From: Planctomycetota bacterium
Lineage (GTDB): Bacteria; Planctomycetota; Phycisphaerae; Sedimentisphaerales; Anaerobacaceae
Direction of reading: 5' to 3'
NCBI GenBank assembly: GCA_026386835.1
Contig: JAPLMV010000259.1
Location: 1 to 21,315 of the forward strand
Length of the DNA: 21,315 nucleotides
The notes under the pieces were generated by a model, which ran no database searches, was not told the origin of the DNA, and worked only from the letters and a program-made list of their open reading frames with translations. A program made the position numbers and the translations under genes. Shown here piece after piece: positions 14,819 to 21,315 of this stretch. The stretch's first letter is position 1; each line of letters starts with the position of its first letter.

Positions 14819-15754
14819 TTAATCTTCTTCAAGAATTCTGTTTGGGTCCATTGGTTTTGGTTTTAGACCGGCCCAATCCTGGGCATCCTGCATTTCCTTT
14901 TCTTGTTTTTCGAATTCCGCTCTATTCTTTAACGATACGTTTCTTATCTGGGATTCACCCGTAATTTTTTCACCCGGCCTGATAATGTGGGCCTTCAGGA
15001 AAACATAAAGCCTGTCCTCCTGGGTATCACTATTATCTGTGTTTTTAAATAGTCCGCCCACAATGGGAACGTCGCCCAAAAAGGGGACTTTGGTTCCTTT
15101 TTTACTCTGGTTAAGTTTTTCAAGTCCGCCGAGAATTATCGTCATATTGTCGGGAACGGTAACCAGTGTCGCAACATCAGTGCTAACAAGGTTGGGGGGT
15201 GTTGGTCCAGTAAGGGCATCCCCAGAAACTTGTATACTATAATCTGCTTGTTTGATAGCGTCAATGCGGGATAGAGTAATTTTGAGCTGAAGCTGGTCGC
15301 CTTTGCTTATATGTGGTTGTATATCCAGTGTAACGCCTGACTGATAACTTTGCATCTGCACGGATGTGCTTGAGGTTGGAGTTCCGCCTGCTGCTGCCGG
15401 CAGTACAGTCACAAGGGGCGAAACGATAGTTTGAGTTTCTTGTGTCTTGATAGTTCCCTTTTCATTGTCGTTTACAAGAAGCTTAGGCCTTGCCATAATC
15501 CGTCCATAATCCTTTCTTTGCATGGCAGTCAACAACGCCTGAATGTGACGGTCAGCATAGAAGGCTGTTCCTCCGACACCGCTTGTTGAGGCAGCTTCCT
15601 GAACTGTGTTGGAAGGAAAAGGTGTAAGCAAGGCTGTTGTAAGTTTCTGCATACTTCCGCCAGGTGTCATAGTTGGTAATTTTGTTACCAAATCCAGGTC
15701 CAACTTAAATTCATCGGTTTTGGTGATTTCGACCAGTGTCGCATCGAGCAGCAC
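14819..15754 (-). CDS. gspD: Secretin C-terminal part of split GspD
   Basis: This encodes the outer-membrane channel domain of the T2SS secretin. The frame contains VLLDATLVEITKTDEF, a tip region (TSGVGGTAFYADRHIQALLTAM), ARPKLLVNDNEKGTI and the secretin signature VPFLGDVPIVGGLF, ending with LYVFLKAHIIRP. The first possible start is a GTG at 15754, but homologous coding continues upstream in the same frame to 15913 (reading IIIVPDP, then TYSLIVYAS), with no start codon in that part. It is separated from the N-terminal part only by one in-frame TAA. Alone it has no signal peptide and could not reach the outer membrane, so it makes sense only as the continuation of the upstream frame. A 34-residue charged tail follows the secretin core. 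Confidence 0.85.
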   Translation of the reverse strand: MLLDATLVEITKTDEFKLDLDLVTKLPTMTPGGSMQKLTTALLTPFPSNTVQEAASTSGVGGTAFYADRHIQALLTAMQRKDYGRIMARPKLLVNDNEKGTIKTQETQTIVSPLVTVLPAAAGGTPTSSTSVQMQSYQSGVTLDIQPHISKGDQLQLKITLSRIDAIKQADYSIQVSGDALTGPTPPNLVSTDVATLVTVPDNMTIILGGLEKLNQSKKGTKVPFLGDVPIVGGLFKNTDNSDTQEDRLYVFLKAHIIRPGEKITGESQIRNVSLKNRAEFEKQEKEMQDAQDWAGLKPKPMDPNRILEED

Positions 15755-15913
15755 CTGCGGGCGGTAATCGTCAAGGGATTTGATAAGGGCGCTAATCCAT
15801 ACCTGATTTTTTTTGCTTGCGTAAACAATTAACGAATAGGTTTTGGGGTCTGGTACGATTATGATATCTTCATCTGTTTTTTTGACGGTGGTTGTCTGGA
15901 TTTTAGCGCATTT

Positions 15914-15916
15914 TTA
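15914..15916 (-). other. In-frame TAA stop inside the secretin reading frame
   Basis: The minus strand reads AAG TAT TAA AAA TGC GCT AAA ATC CAG. Both 15914 and 14819 leave remainder 2 on division by 3, so the upstream and downstream coding stretches share one frame. Between the TAA and the first downstream start codon lie 53 sense codons of secretin N-domain sequence. A single substitution would restore a frame of 1125 residues. It may be a nonsense mutation, an assembly or sequencing error, or a site of translational readthrough. Confidence 0.9.
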
Positions 15917-18184
15917 ATACTTGGTTTCGGTGGTTTCCTGAATGAGCTTGGTCAGCACCGTGGCCAGTTTCTCCGGGTCCTGGTTTTCCAGTGGGTAAAC
16001 GCGGTAGTCAATCGCCGTCTGAAGCTGTTCGCTGTCAACATACCCGATAATCATTGCTATCTGAGCATGCTGTTCCGGCGTGGCATTTACCAAAAGTGAA
16101 TTCGTCGCCTCAATTATTACTACCTGCGGCTCTTCTGTGGGCGCCTCTGTCGCTGCCGTTGCTAAAGGTGTTGGCTGTCCCGGCTGTGGTTGTGTCGGAG
16201 GTTGACCAGATCTTTCCCTGCTCATGTCTCTTGTCGTACGCCTTGTCTCAACGGTACCGCTTATAATCCCAAGCTCTCCCAGTTTTATTTTGACCTCATC
16301 GGCCCCTACATTCTGGATTTCGTACAGCCGCAATGTCCGCAGGTCCTGCTGCACAACGTCGAGGGTATCTATCAGGCTCTCGACTATTTTCAGTTCGTTC
16401 TCAAGACCAATCATCAGGATGTGGTTGGTTCTTTCATCAAAATCCAGATAAACCGCTGGGATATTTGACTGTGTCTGCTGGCCTGGCTGTACCGGCTGCG
16501 CAGGTTGCACCGGTTGCTGTGGTGTCGTAATCCGCCCTCTCGGACGTGCTCCAGGTGCCTGCGGCGTCGGCTCCTTTGCAGCAACGGTAATTGAAATATT
16601 GCCCATCTGCTCCATAAGTGACTTTATTTTGGGAGCCATCGTGCTTGCCATTGTATACTTTAGCTGCCTGAATCTGAATTTTTTCGGTTCGCCGGGCTTA
16701 TCTATCAGCGACAGAAGCTCTTCTATGCGGCTCATTCGGTTTGCAAATTCGGTTACTATCAGTGTGCCGCCATCCGGAAGAGGTGTGCTATTTGCACCAA
16801 GTTTCATACCATCCAAAAGCGCCTTGACGCTCGCGGCATCTATATATCTCAGATTAAATGTACGTGTAACAATTACATCACCGTACTGAACCTTCCTTTC
16901 GTCTGTAAGCCATGTTGGGTCAAGATCCATTGCGTTTGCCGCTGGCACTATCGTTACTAAATTCCCCTTGCGGGTCATCACAAAGTTCTTGAATTTCAAT
17001 ATCGATTCTGCGTAGGGGTATAAATTCTTTACCTTGATGGGACCCTGAACCCTCAGTACAACTTCGCCGGTAATTACTGCAGGGTCATACATAAGGTCCA
17101 GATTCAAATTTTTCCCCACCAAATCCAAAAGGTCGATGACATTCAATTTTTCCGGCAGATTCAGTTCAAGCTCCTCATTGGCAAGTGCCGTTGGTGTCGG
17201 CACATACTTATTAGGCTTTGAAGCGCTCTGGTTGCTATCTTCGCCCCCAGCGGCCGGGACTTGTGTCTGATTGGCATCGCCTGCAAATTCTTCCTCCCAA
17301 TCTTCTATCTGCTCCACATCCTCTTTTGCGGCACTTTCATCAGTTGCCGGAATTTCCTTCTCAGAAATACTTGTGTCAGCGGTCTTACCCCTGGTCTGAG
17401 TTTCCATCTCGGCTAACTGTTTCTCGGCCTGTGCGAGTGAGTTAAGTGCCTTGCCGAAAAGCTCTTCTGATTCAACATCATTGGGTAGATTTGCAGGCGA
17501 GGATGCTGCCGACTCAGCTGGGGTTTTAGTATTTGGTTCGCTTATCTGGTTCGGCTCAGCGGTTTTATTTGGTTCGTTCGGGAAAAAAGTACCGCCCTGC
17601 ACCTTTGTGTTTTGCAGTTTCATAATAGCTGCGATAATTTGGTCCATCTTTTCGGCTGGTGCGACAATAAACACCGCATCATTATGAACATCTATAATTG
17701 CCTTGGATTTATTTTGCCCAGGCGGCGGTTCAAGGAAAGTCCCGATTGAGATATCCCCCACAGCCGACGCAATACGTTCATTGGAAGGAAGTTTGGCGGT
17801 CTGCGATGCCAGGAATATCGGCTTTACAACAAACGACTCGTTGGTATCCACCAATTTGATGACCGCACCAGCTTTGATAAGCTCATGCGATGACGCTGTT
17901 ACAAGCAGGGTATTTGGGCTGGGAAGTTCCGAAACTGTGCCGATTTCAAGTTCGCTGAGGTATTCTTTAGCTTTTTGGGTCGAGATATTTTTTAATGAAA
18001 ATACGCGGTATCTTGCCGATTTCGAACTGTCGCTTTTGTTCGGCTCGGACAACTGTTCTGTTTGTTTCGCCGGTTCCTCCGCTGCACCAAACATATAACT
18101 GCTGCAAAACAAAAGAGTTGCAGTAAAGATAAAGACACAAATCCCACCATGGTTGCGGCATATACATCGCCGTTTTGCCACCAT
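15914..18184 (-). CDS. gspD: Secretin GspD, N-terminal part (periplasmic N-domains)
   Basis: The 756-aa N-terminal part of the outer-membrane secretin. A signal peptide (about 1-34, core CVFIFTATLLFCSSYMFG) is followed by two small repeat-like domains (about 58-192). A long acidic Asn/Pro/Glu-rich linker spans about 200-335. N0 (LNLPEKLNVIDLLDLVGKNL onward, 340-415), N1 (437-495), N2 (503-615) and N3-like domains (618-756) come next. Pro/Gln-rich insertions lie near 539-573 and 656-685. The frame stops at TAA 15914-15916 in the middle of the last N-domain; the channel domain follows in the same frame. The start is the ATG at 18184, with GGAG six bases upstream; a TTG at 18196 is less likely. 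First gene of the operon, behind csrA. Confidence 0.88.
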   Translation of the reverse strand: MVAKRRCICRNHGGICVFIFTATLLFCSSYMFGAAEEPAKQTEQLSEPNKSDSSKSARYRVFSLKNISTQKAKEYLSELEIGTVSELPSPNTLLVTASSHELIKAGAVIKLVDTNESFVVKPIFLASQTAKLPSNERIASAVGDISIGTFLEPPPGQNKSKAIIDVHNDAVFIVAPAEKMDQIIAAIMKLQNTKVQGGTFFPNEPNKTAEPNQISEPNTKTPAESAASSPANLPNDVESEELFGKALNSLAQAEKQLAEMETQTRGKTADTSISEKEIPATDESAAKEDVEQIEDWEEEFAGDANQTQVPAAGGEDSNQSASKPNKYVPTPTALANEELELNLPEKLNVIDLLDLVGKNLNLDLMYDPAVITGEVVLRVQGPIKVKNLYPYAESILKFKNFVMTRKGNLVTIVPAANAMDLDPTWLTDERKVQYGDVIVTRTFNLRYIDAASVKALLDGMKLGANSTPLPDGGTLIVTEFANRMSRIEELLSLIDKPGEPKKFRFRQLKYTMASTMAPKIKSLMEQMGNISITVAAKEPTPQAPGARPRGRITTPQQPVQPAQPVQPGQQTQSNIPAVYLDFDERTNHILMIGLENELKIVESLIDTLDVVQQDLRTLRLYEIQNVGADEVKIKLGELGIISGTVETRRTTRDMSRERSGQPPTQPQPGQPTPLATAATEAPTEEPQVVIIEATNSLLVNATPEQHAQIAMIIGYVDSEQLQTAIDYRVYPLENQDPEKLATVLTKLIQETTETKY

Positions 18185-18584
18185 ACGCTGCTCCAAAACT
18201 AACGACTTAAAAAAACTGCATAATTTACAAGGTTACTTTACTATTTATCGGACAGCTTACCTCAAAAACTGTTGTCCTTAGTCCTAAGGACTCCTTACGG
18301 AGGACTCCTTGCGGAGAAATAACAGCATTTTTCATACTTCACCGCCAGCCCATAGTAATCAGACACCCGAGTCGTCCAAAAGTTCCCCAGGCGGCCTGGT
18401 TATTTAGAATTTTGTAAAAATTCAGTGAACCTATATGTGCTTAGGCTTGTTTGTGGAGTGTTTGGCACAAGTGCTTATCAATGGGGTAGAGAAAGATATC
18501 TTTGACGGGCAGCGAGTAAAGGTTTTGGCGGTCAAGTTTGCCTCGTCTCTGTGTTTGGCCTATGAATCCTTCCGCCAACGGATG
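18185..18584. promoter_or_regulatory. gspD leader / csrA-gspD intergenic region
   Basis: This 400-bp gap separates csrA from gspD, both on the minus strand. It contains the hairpin cluster at 18274-18316 and, next to gspD, aaactaacgacttaaaa, which resembles the unit in the gspD-gspE gap. No strong Rho-independent terminator follows csrA, so read-through from csrA is possible. No clear promoter was recognised. Confidence 0.45.
18274..18316 (-). repeat. Three mini-hairpins with GNRA-type loops in the gspD leader
   Basis: On the minus strand (the mRNA sense) the order is CTCC-GCAA-GGAG (18316-18305), CTCC-GTAA-GGAG (18302-18291), and a GTCCTTAG/CTAAGGAC palindrome (18291-18274). The first two are 4-bp stems closed by GCAA and GTAA, both GNRA tetraloops. 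Each unit contains AAGGA. Related units occur at 20757-20778 (GTCC-GTAA-GGAC, then CTCC-ATA-GGAG) and 20625-20636. The cluster ends about 90 bases before the gspD start. Confidence 0.75.
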
Positions 18585-18776
18585 TTATTGACTTTTTTCC
18601 TTCTTTTCGGTTTTTTCGCGCTGGATGGCGTCATAAACCTCCCTGCGGTGAACGCTGATATCCTTGGGGGCTGTTATACCCAAACGAACCTTGTCACCCC
18701 TGACATCGACAATTGTTATCTCCACATTGTCGCCGATCATGATTGACTCATCCCTTTGTCTGCTTAACACCAACAT
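18585..18776 (-). CDS. csrA: Carbon storage regulator CsrA
   Basis: The 63-aa RNA-binding dimer controls translation by binding GGA motifs, often over ribosome-binding sites. The family sequence MLVLSRQRDESIMIGDNVEI, then GDKVRLGITAPKDISVHRREVYDAI, is complete, including the N-terminal strand with Arg6 and the RREVYDAI strand/helix used for RNA contacts. A Lys/Glu-rich tail ends the protein. The frame is open to a TTG at 18782, but ATG 18776 has AAGGAG six bases upstream and gives the normal CsrA N-terminus. It lies 400 bp upstream of gspD on the same strand. Its own Shine-Dalgarno contains GGA, so autoregulation is possible. FliW, the usual antagonist in flagellated bacteria, is not in the window. 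Confidence 0.95.
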   Translation of the reverse strand: MLVLSRQRDESIMIGDNVEITIVDVRGDKVRLGITAPKDISVHRREVYDAIQREKTEKKEKSQ

Positions 18777-19108
18777 TTTCAACTCCTTTTGCGGGTTGGC
18801 TTTATGTCATTATATATACGATAAAAACCAGCTAAATGTTCACCAAGCTGACTTCTGAAATTCCTGATACGCTGTTATGCCATATCGGCATAGACCAACT
18901 GGTATCCAGCCGACAAACCGCTGAATACACCTATATTTTCGGCTAATTTGAAGGCCGAAAACAACGATTTTTATTTTGTTTTTGGCAAACTGGGTTAGTT
19001 ATTGGACGTTTAGTGTGTAACCAATGGTACTATATGGACTTATTTAAGTAAAAGATGCAAAAAAAGATGAATTAAATTTTCTTTAACCCTGCCGCAGCGT
19101 TCTACTTG
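18777..19108. other. Intergenic region between the membrane protein gene and csrA
   Basis: This 332-bp gap has no gene. It contains the candidate csrA -10 box, a small hairpin TATGCC/GGCATA with a 5-base loop (18876-18892), and a TTTTCGGC/GCCGAAAA stem with a 10-base loop (18936-18961). The last lies about 150 bp after the end of the upstream minus-strand gene. It has no U-run on the minus strand, so its role as a terminator is uncertain. Confidence 0.45.
18802..18837 (-). promoter_or_regulatory. Candidate csrA promoter (TATAAT box)
   Basis: A perfect TATAAT lies on the minus strand at 18814-18809, about 33 bases before the csrA ATG, which would give a leader of roughly 25 bases. No good -35 box is found at 17 bases. 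Immediately upstream is the 15-mer shared with the gap ahead of the FlgM-like gene. Confidence 0.35.
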
Positions 19109-20047
19109 CTAAAGGAAACCCTGTTTGGCAGGTTCCTTTGAAGCTTGTTCCCATATCTCATTTTGCCGCCAATAATTATAGCGAATGGCAAGCCAATAAC
19201 CCCATATTGCACCGAGTGTTCCAATGGCCACCATTTGGATGGGCAAAATGGCACTGACCGCCCGCGGGAAGAAAACCGCAGGCCATTGTTCAGCGGTGTA
19301 TTGCAATAAATCCTTTTTGATATAAATGGTTGTAATAAATGCGGTTATAAAGCCGCTTGCGATTATTGGGCAGATGTAGTTTGCGTTCAGGAATTTCTTA
19401 ACCACAAAAGCAGCTATTGCAAATGAAACCAGTACGGCGAAAACTATTTGCCCCGCAGAAGGCTGTGCTACTACAGAACCTAATTTGGTATCGAAAAGCC
19501 GAATATCCTGAGTGAATATACCAAGACAAAATTGCGATATTAAAAGCGAACCTACAACCGCAACGGCTGCATTTATGTATTTATCCGACTTGGACTTATC
19601 ATCTGTTTTTTTAATTTCCGGCCCGGGGCAGAAAAGGATTTTTTGTCCGAGCAAAACGCCTGCAAATCCAATAATCACAATTACCAGCCAGAAAATCGGC
19701 TCCCATTTAAGCGAGGCAAACAACACCTCTCTGTGAGCCAGCGATGGATTAAGCTGAATCATATTTGCGATAGAGCCGCCCCGTATGGCCCAGATTGCAA
19801 GGCCGGCAGGAACAGCGATAATGCCGATTTCTCTGCCGTAAGGCCAGGCGATAAAATAAGCAGCGAGGCCTGCTAAAAAAGCCAGAGCCGCCAAAGTTAT
19901 TGCAGATACAAGAGTTATGTTGCCTGAAAGCACCGGCAGAAACGGGTCAGCCGGCTTCGCCAATGGCCAGGCGAGAATGCCTATGAGTATAACTCCAACA
20001 GCCGCTGCGGCTGCGATTCTCAATTTCGTTAAATACGATAATTCCAC
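19109..20047 (-). CDS. Multi-pass membrane protein of unknown function
   Basis: I do not recognise this 312-aa protein. It has about eight predicted membrane helices (roughly 10-30, 44-66, 72-88, 116-139, 157-178, 198-215, 223-241, 261-286). A short lysine/aspartate-rich cytoplasmic loop lies near 145-156 (KKTDDKSKSDK), and the polar C-terminal tail contains YWRQNEIWEQASKEP. No catalytic motif is visible. The start is a GTG at 20047 with AAGGAG seven bases upstream; no ATG competes. It stands alone: 330 bp separate it from csrA and a repeat-rich region lies upstream. It is real by its ribosome-binding site, length and consistent hydrophobic pattern. A lineage-restricted integral membrane protein is the best description. 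Confidence 0.8.
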   Translation of the reverse strand: MELSYLTKLRIAAAAAVGVILIGILAWPLAKPADPFLPVLSGNITLVSAITLAALAFLAGLAAYFIAWPYGREIGIIAVPAGLAIWAIRGGSIANMIQLNPSLAHREVLFASLKWEPIFWLVIVIIGFAGVLLGQKILFCPGPEIKKTDDKSKSDKYINAAVAVVGSLLISQFCLGIFTQDIRLFDTKLGSVVAQPSAGQIVFAVLVSFAIAAFVVKKFLNANYICPIIASGFITAFITTIYIKKDLLQYTAEQWPAVFFPRAVSAILPIQMVAIGTLGAIWGYWLAIRYNYWRQNEIWEQASKEPAKQGFL

Positions 20048-20159
20048 AACTTAGCTCCTTTTATTGCGATTGCATATACTACCAGCCAGATAAGGCATGG
20101 TCAACAAAATATATTGCTGTTATTACGTATTCTGGCGTCGTCAAGTTTGTGTTGCGTAC

Positions 20160-20459
20160 GTAAGTTTTTATTTGGCAAGATGGGTAAGATTTTGGTGTTA
20201 AATTGCTATTAGTCCTTTGCTCTAAAGGGGTTAGGATGATTTCAAAAAGTGACAAAAACTGACATGAATTGAGCATTTTTTAACACTTTTTTACAAGAAA
20301 TGAACACTTTTTTACACTTTTTTACAAAAAAAGTCAGCTTTTTGACAGGCCTGTTAAAAAAAGACCGTCTGTGTTAAGTTGTTAAAATGGATAAAATAGG
20401 AAAAATAATTTTCACCGCAGAGAGCGCTAAGCTCGCAGAGAAAAAAGGGAAAGCACGAA
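20160..20459 (+). repeat. Long degenerate interspersed repeat, right copy
   Basis: Plus-strand copy of the element at 354-665 (minus strand). It begins with gtaag and tttggcaagatgggtaa, continues through gacatgaattgagcatttt and cacttttttacacttttt, and ends with gggaaagcacgaa. It has several short runs of ttttttaca as near-tandem units. The last 40 bases carry a caccgcagagagcgc type unit. It begins about 110 bp upstream of the membrane protein start codon. Confidence 0.85.
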
Positions 20460-20495
20460 GATTTTAGACGGGATTACAAGATTACAAGACAAGAT

Positions 20496-20900
20496 TTTTT
20501 ACCACCGAGAACGCGAAGGGCCACGAAGTTTTTTCAGCTAAGTCTGCTCAGAAGAAAATGCCTTTGGAAAATAAATTTTCACGGCATTTTTTCTTTGCAT
20601 CCCGCCGCAAAAAAGAATGCGGCTGTCCTTACGGATTAGCTGAAAAAATAAAAAATAGGAAACGATTAAGATTAATTTATCACGGGGTAAAAGGGTTGAC
20701 AAAAAGACGGAATTGGGGGAGAATCACGGAAGAAAGAACACAGAATACAGAACTCAGTCCGTAAGGACTCCATAGGAGAACACAGAAGAATAAAAAGAGA
20801 GAATTTGGATGCAGAATTTAAAGTTGTATGAACCACGAAGGAATTTATTATTAAAAACTGTTAAACCACGAAGGACGCGAAGGGACACGAAGAAAAATTG
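20496..20900. repeat. Cluster of ccacgaagg / cgcgaagg units
   Basis: Recurring units are ccaccgagaacgcgaagg and ccacgaag near 20500-20528, aaccacgaaggaattt near 20830, and aaaccacgaaggacgcgaag with ggacacgaag near 20865-20891, followed by ccacggattaacgctgattt. Such ccacgaaggacacgaag units are common intergenic repeats in uncultured bacteria (general knowledge). Between them lie other repeat types. Confidence 0.6.
20555..20590. other. Long stem-loop in the right repeat mosaic
   Basis: AAAATGCC (20555-20562) pairs with GGCATTTT (20583-20590), and an inner GAAAAT/ATTTTC can extend the stem. A T-run follows on the plus strand, so it resembles a terminator, but no plus-strand gene lies upstream. 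It may be part of a degenerate repeat. Confidence 0.4.
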
Positions 20901-20947
20901 TTAGCCACGGATTAACGCTGATTTTAAGATCTGAGAGAAAAAGTTAA

Positions 20948-21315
20948 ATGTCCAATACGCCGGAACTAATTTTGCAACTTGTCGAAACCTTCGATAGAAA
21001 TATCGACAATTTCAAAAACCAAACCTACAACGAAACACAAGTCCGACAACAATTCATCAATCCATTCTTCGAGGCGCTCGGCTGGGATATGCAAAACAAG
21101 GCAGGAATCGCCCTGGCGTACAGCGATGTGATTCACGAAGACGCAATCAAAGTCGGCGGGTCAACAAAAGCGCCCGATTACTGCTTCCGAATCGGAGGAA
21201 CGAGAAAATTTTTCCTCGAAGCGAAAAAACCATCCGTTGACATAAAATCAGACGTAAGCCCCGCCTATCAACTTCGCAGATACGCATGGTCGGCGAAACT
21301 GCCTTTGTCAATCCT
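20948..21315 (+). CDS. Restriction-modification protein, N-terminal fragment (PD-(D/E)XK, type IIG-like)
   Basis: The gene runs off the window edge; 122 codons are visible. The N-terminus has the motif ETQVRQQFINPFFEALGWD (residues 29-47), typical of nuclease domains at the front of type IIG enzymes and HsdR-like proteins. APDYCF (75-80) and FFLEAKKP (88-95) give the PD-(D/E)XK catalytic set D77, E91 and K93, followed by the conserved QLRRYAWS segment. Such proteins usually continue into an N6-adenine methylase (Eco57I-type) and cut foreign DNA. The start is the ATG at 20948; only a weak GAGAG lies upstream. It follows a dense repeat mosaic, as accessory defence genes often do. A type I R-subunit or a stand-alone nuclease remains possible until the rest is seen. 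Confidence 0.8.
   Translation, partial: MSNTPELILQLVETFDRNIDNFKNQTYNETQVRQQFINPFFEALGWDMQNKAGIALAYSDVIHEDAIKVGGSTKAPDYCFRIGGTRKFFLEAKKPSVDIKSDVSPAYQLRRYAWSAKLPLSI

Larger units (their letters stand above)
20048..20947. other. 900-bp repeat mosaic upstream of the restriction-modification gene
   Basis: No credible gene. In order it contains a short AT-rich part presumably holding the promoter of the membrane protein gene (20048-20159), the right copy of the long repeat (20160-20459), ggattacaagattacaagac (20470-20490), and accgagaacgcgaagggccacgaag (about 20503-20528). Then come a possible hairpin at 20555-20590, mini-hairpin units near 20625-20636 and 20757-20778, and two ccacgaagg-type units at 20831-20900. 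The ORF at 20558-20764 is a translation of this mosaic and is rejected. Confidence 0.65.

Noticed and set aside
18936..18961. Rho-independent terminator after the membrane protein gene
   Set aside because: The stem is only 8 bp, about 150 bp from the stop codon, and no U-run follows on the relevant strand; kept only as a note in the intergenic entry.
354..20459. Reading the two long repeats as ends of one composite transposon
   Set aside because: The interior contains core genes (ispE, spoVG, csrA, T2SS) and no transposase; the copies are diverged. Two independent insertions of a dispersed family are more likely.
20558..20764. 68-aa plus-strand ORF
   Set aside because: It covers a hairpin and several repeat units, with no recognisable domain and a composition unlike the neighbouring proteins.

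Overview
The window most likely comes from a planctomycete of the Phycisphaerae type, probably an uncultured anaerobic or sediment lineage. This is inferred from Asn/Asp/Pro/Glu-rich linkers in exported proteins, an ispE-spoVG pair whose SpoVG carries a zinc ribbon, a GspC-less type II secretion (T2SS) operon with PilM/PilN-like GspL, csrA next to that operon, and many short interspersed repeats in nearly every gap. No rRNA, tRNA or CRISPR array was seen.

Layout. Positions 1-676 are non-coding and repeat-filled. Positions 677-2948 (minus strand) hold a translationally coupled trio: DedA-family membrane protein, AMMECR1-domain protein, and a lipoprotein zinc metallopeptidase. Divergent from it at 3118-4483 (plus) are ispE and spoVG. 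A FlgM-like anti-sigma gene follows on the minus strand (4571-4894). Positions 5228-18184 (minus) are one long T2SS operon in the order gspD, gspE, a four-helix-bundle gene, gspF, G, H, I, J, K, L, M. csrA (18585-18776, minus) lies directly upstream of gspD. A multi-pass membrane protein of unknown function (19109-20047, minus) is followed by about 900 bp of repeat mosaic. The first 122 codons of a restriction-modification protein (20948 to the edge, plus) close the window.

How the genes fit together. The operon encodes the outer-membrane secretin, the assembly ATPase, the inner-membrane platform (F, L, M), the major pseudopilin (G) and the minor pseudopilins (H, I, J, K). GspC and the prepilin peptidase are not in the window. 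The secretin reading frame is cut by one in-frame TAA (15914-15916), with homologous coding sequence continuing in the same frame on both sides. CsrA may act on the gspD leader, which contains a cluster of small tetraloop hairpins presenting AAGGA.

The most unusual aspect is how interspersed repeats have entered this operon and its borders. A roughly 300 bp degenerate repeat occurs once at each end of the window in opposite orientation. A four-helix-bundle gene bounded by 23-bp inverted repeats sits exactly between gspE and gspF. A different inverted repeat fills the gspD-gspE gap. A third repeat family has been translated into the prepilin leader peptides of both GspH and GspI. These are the observations most worth pursuing.
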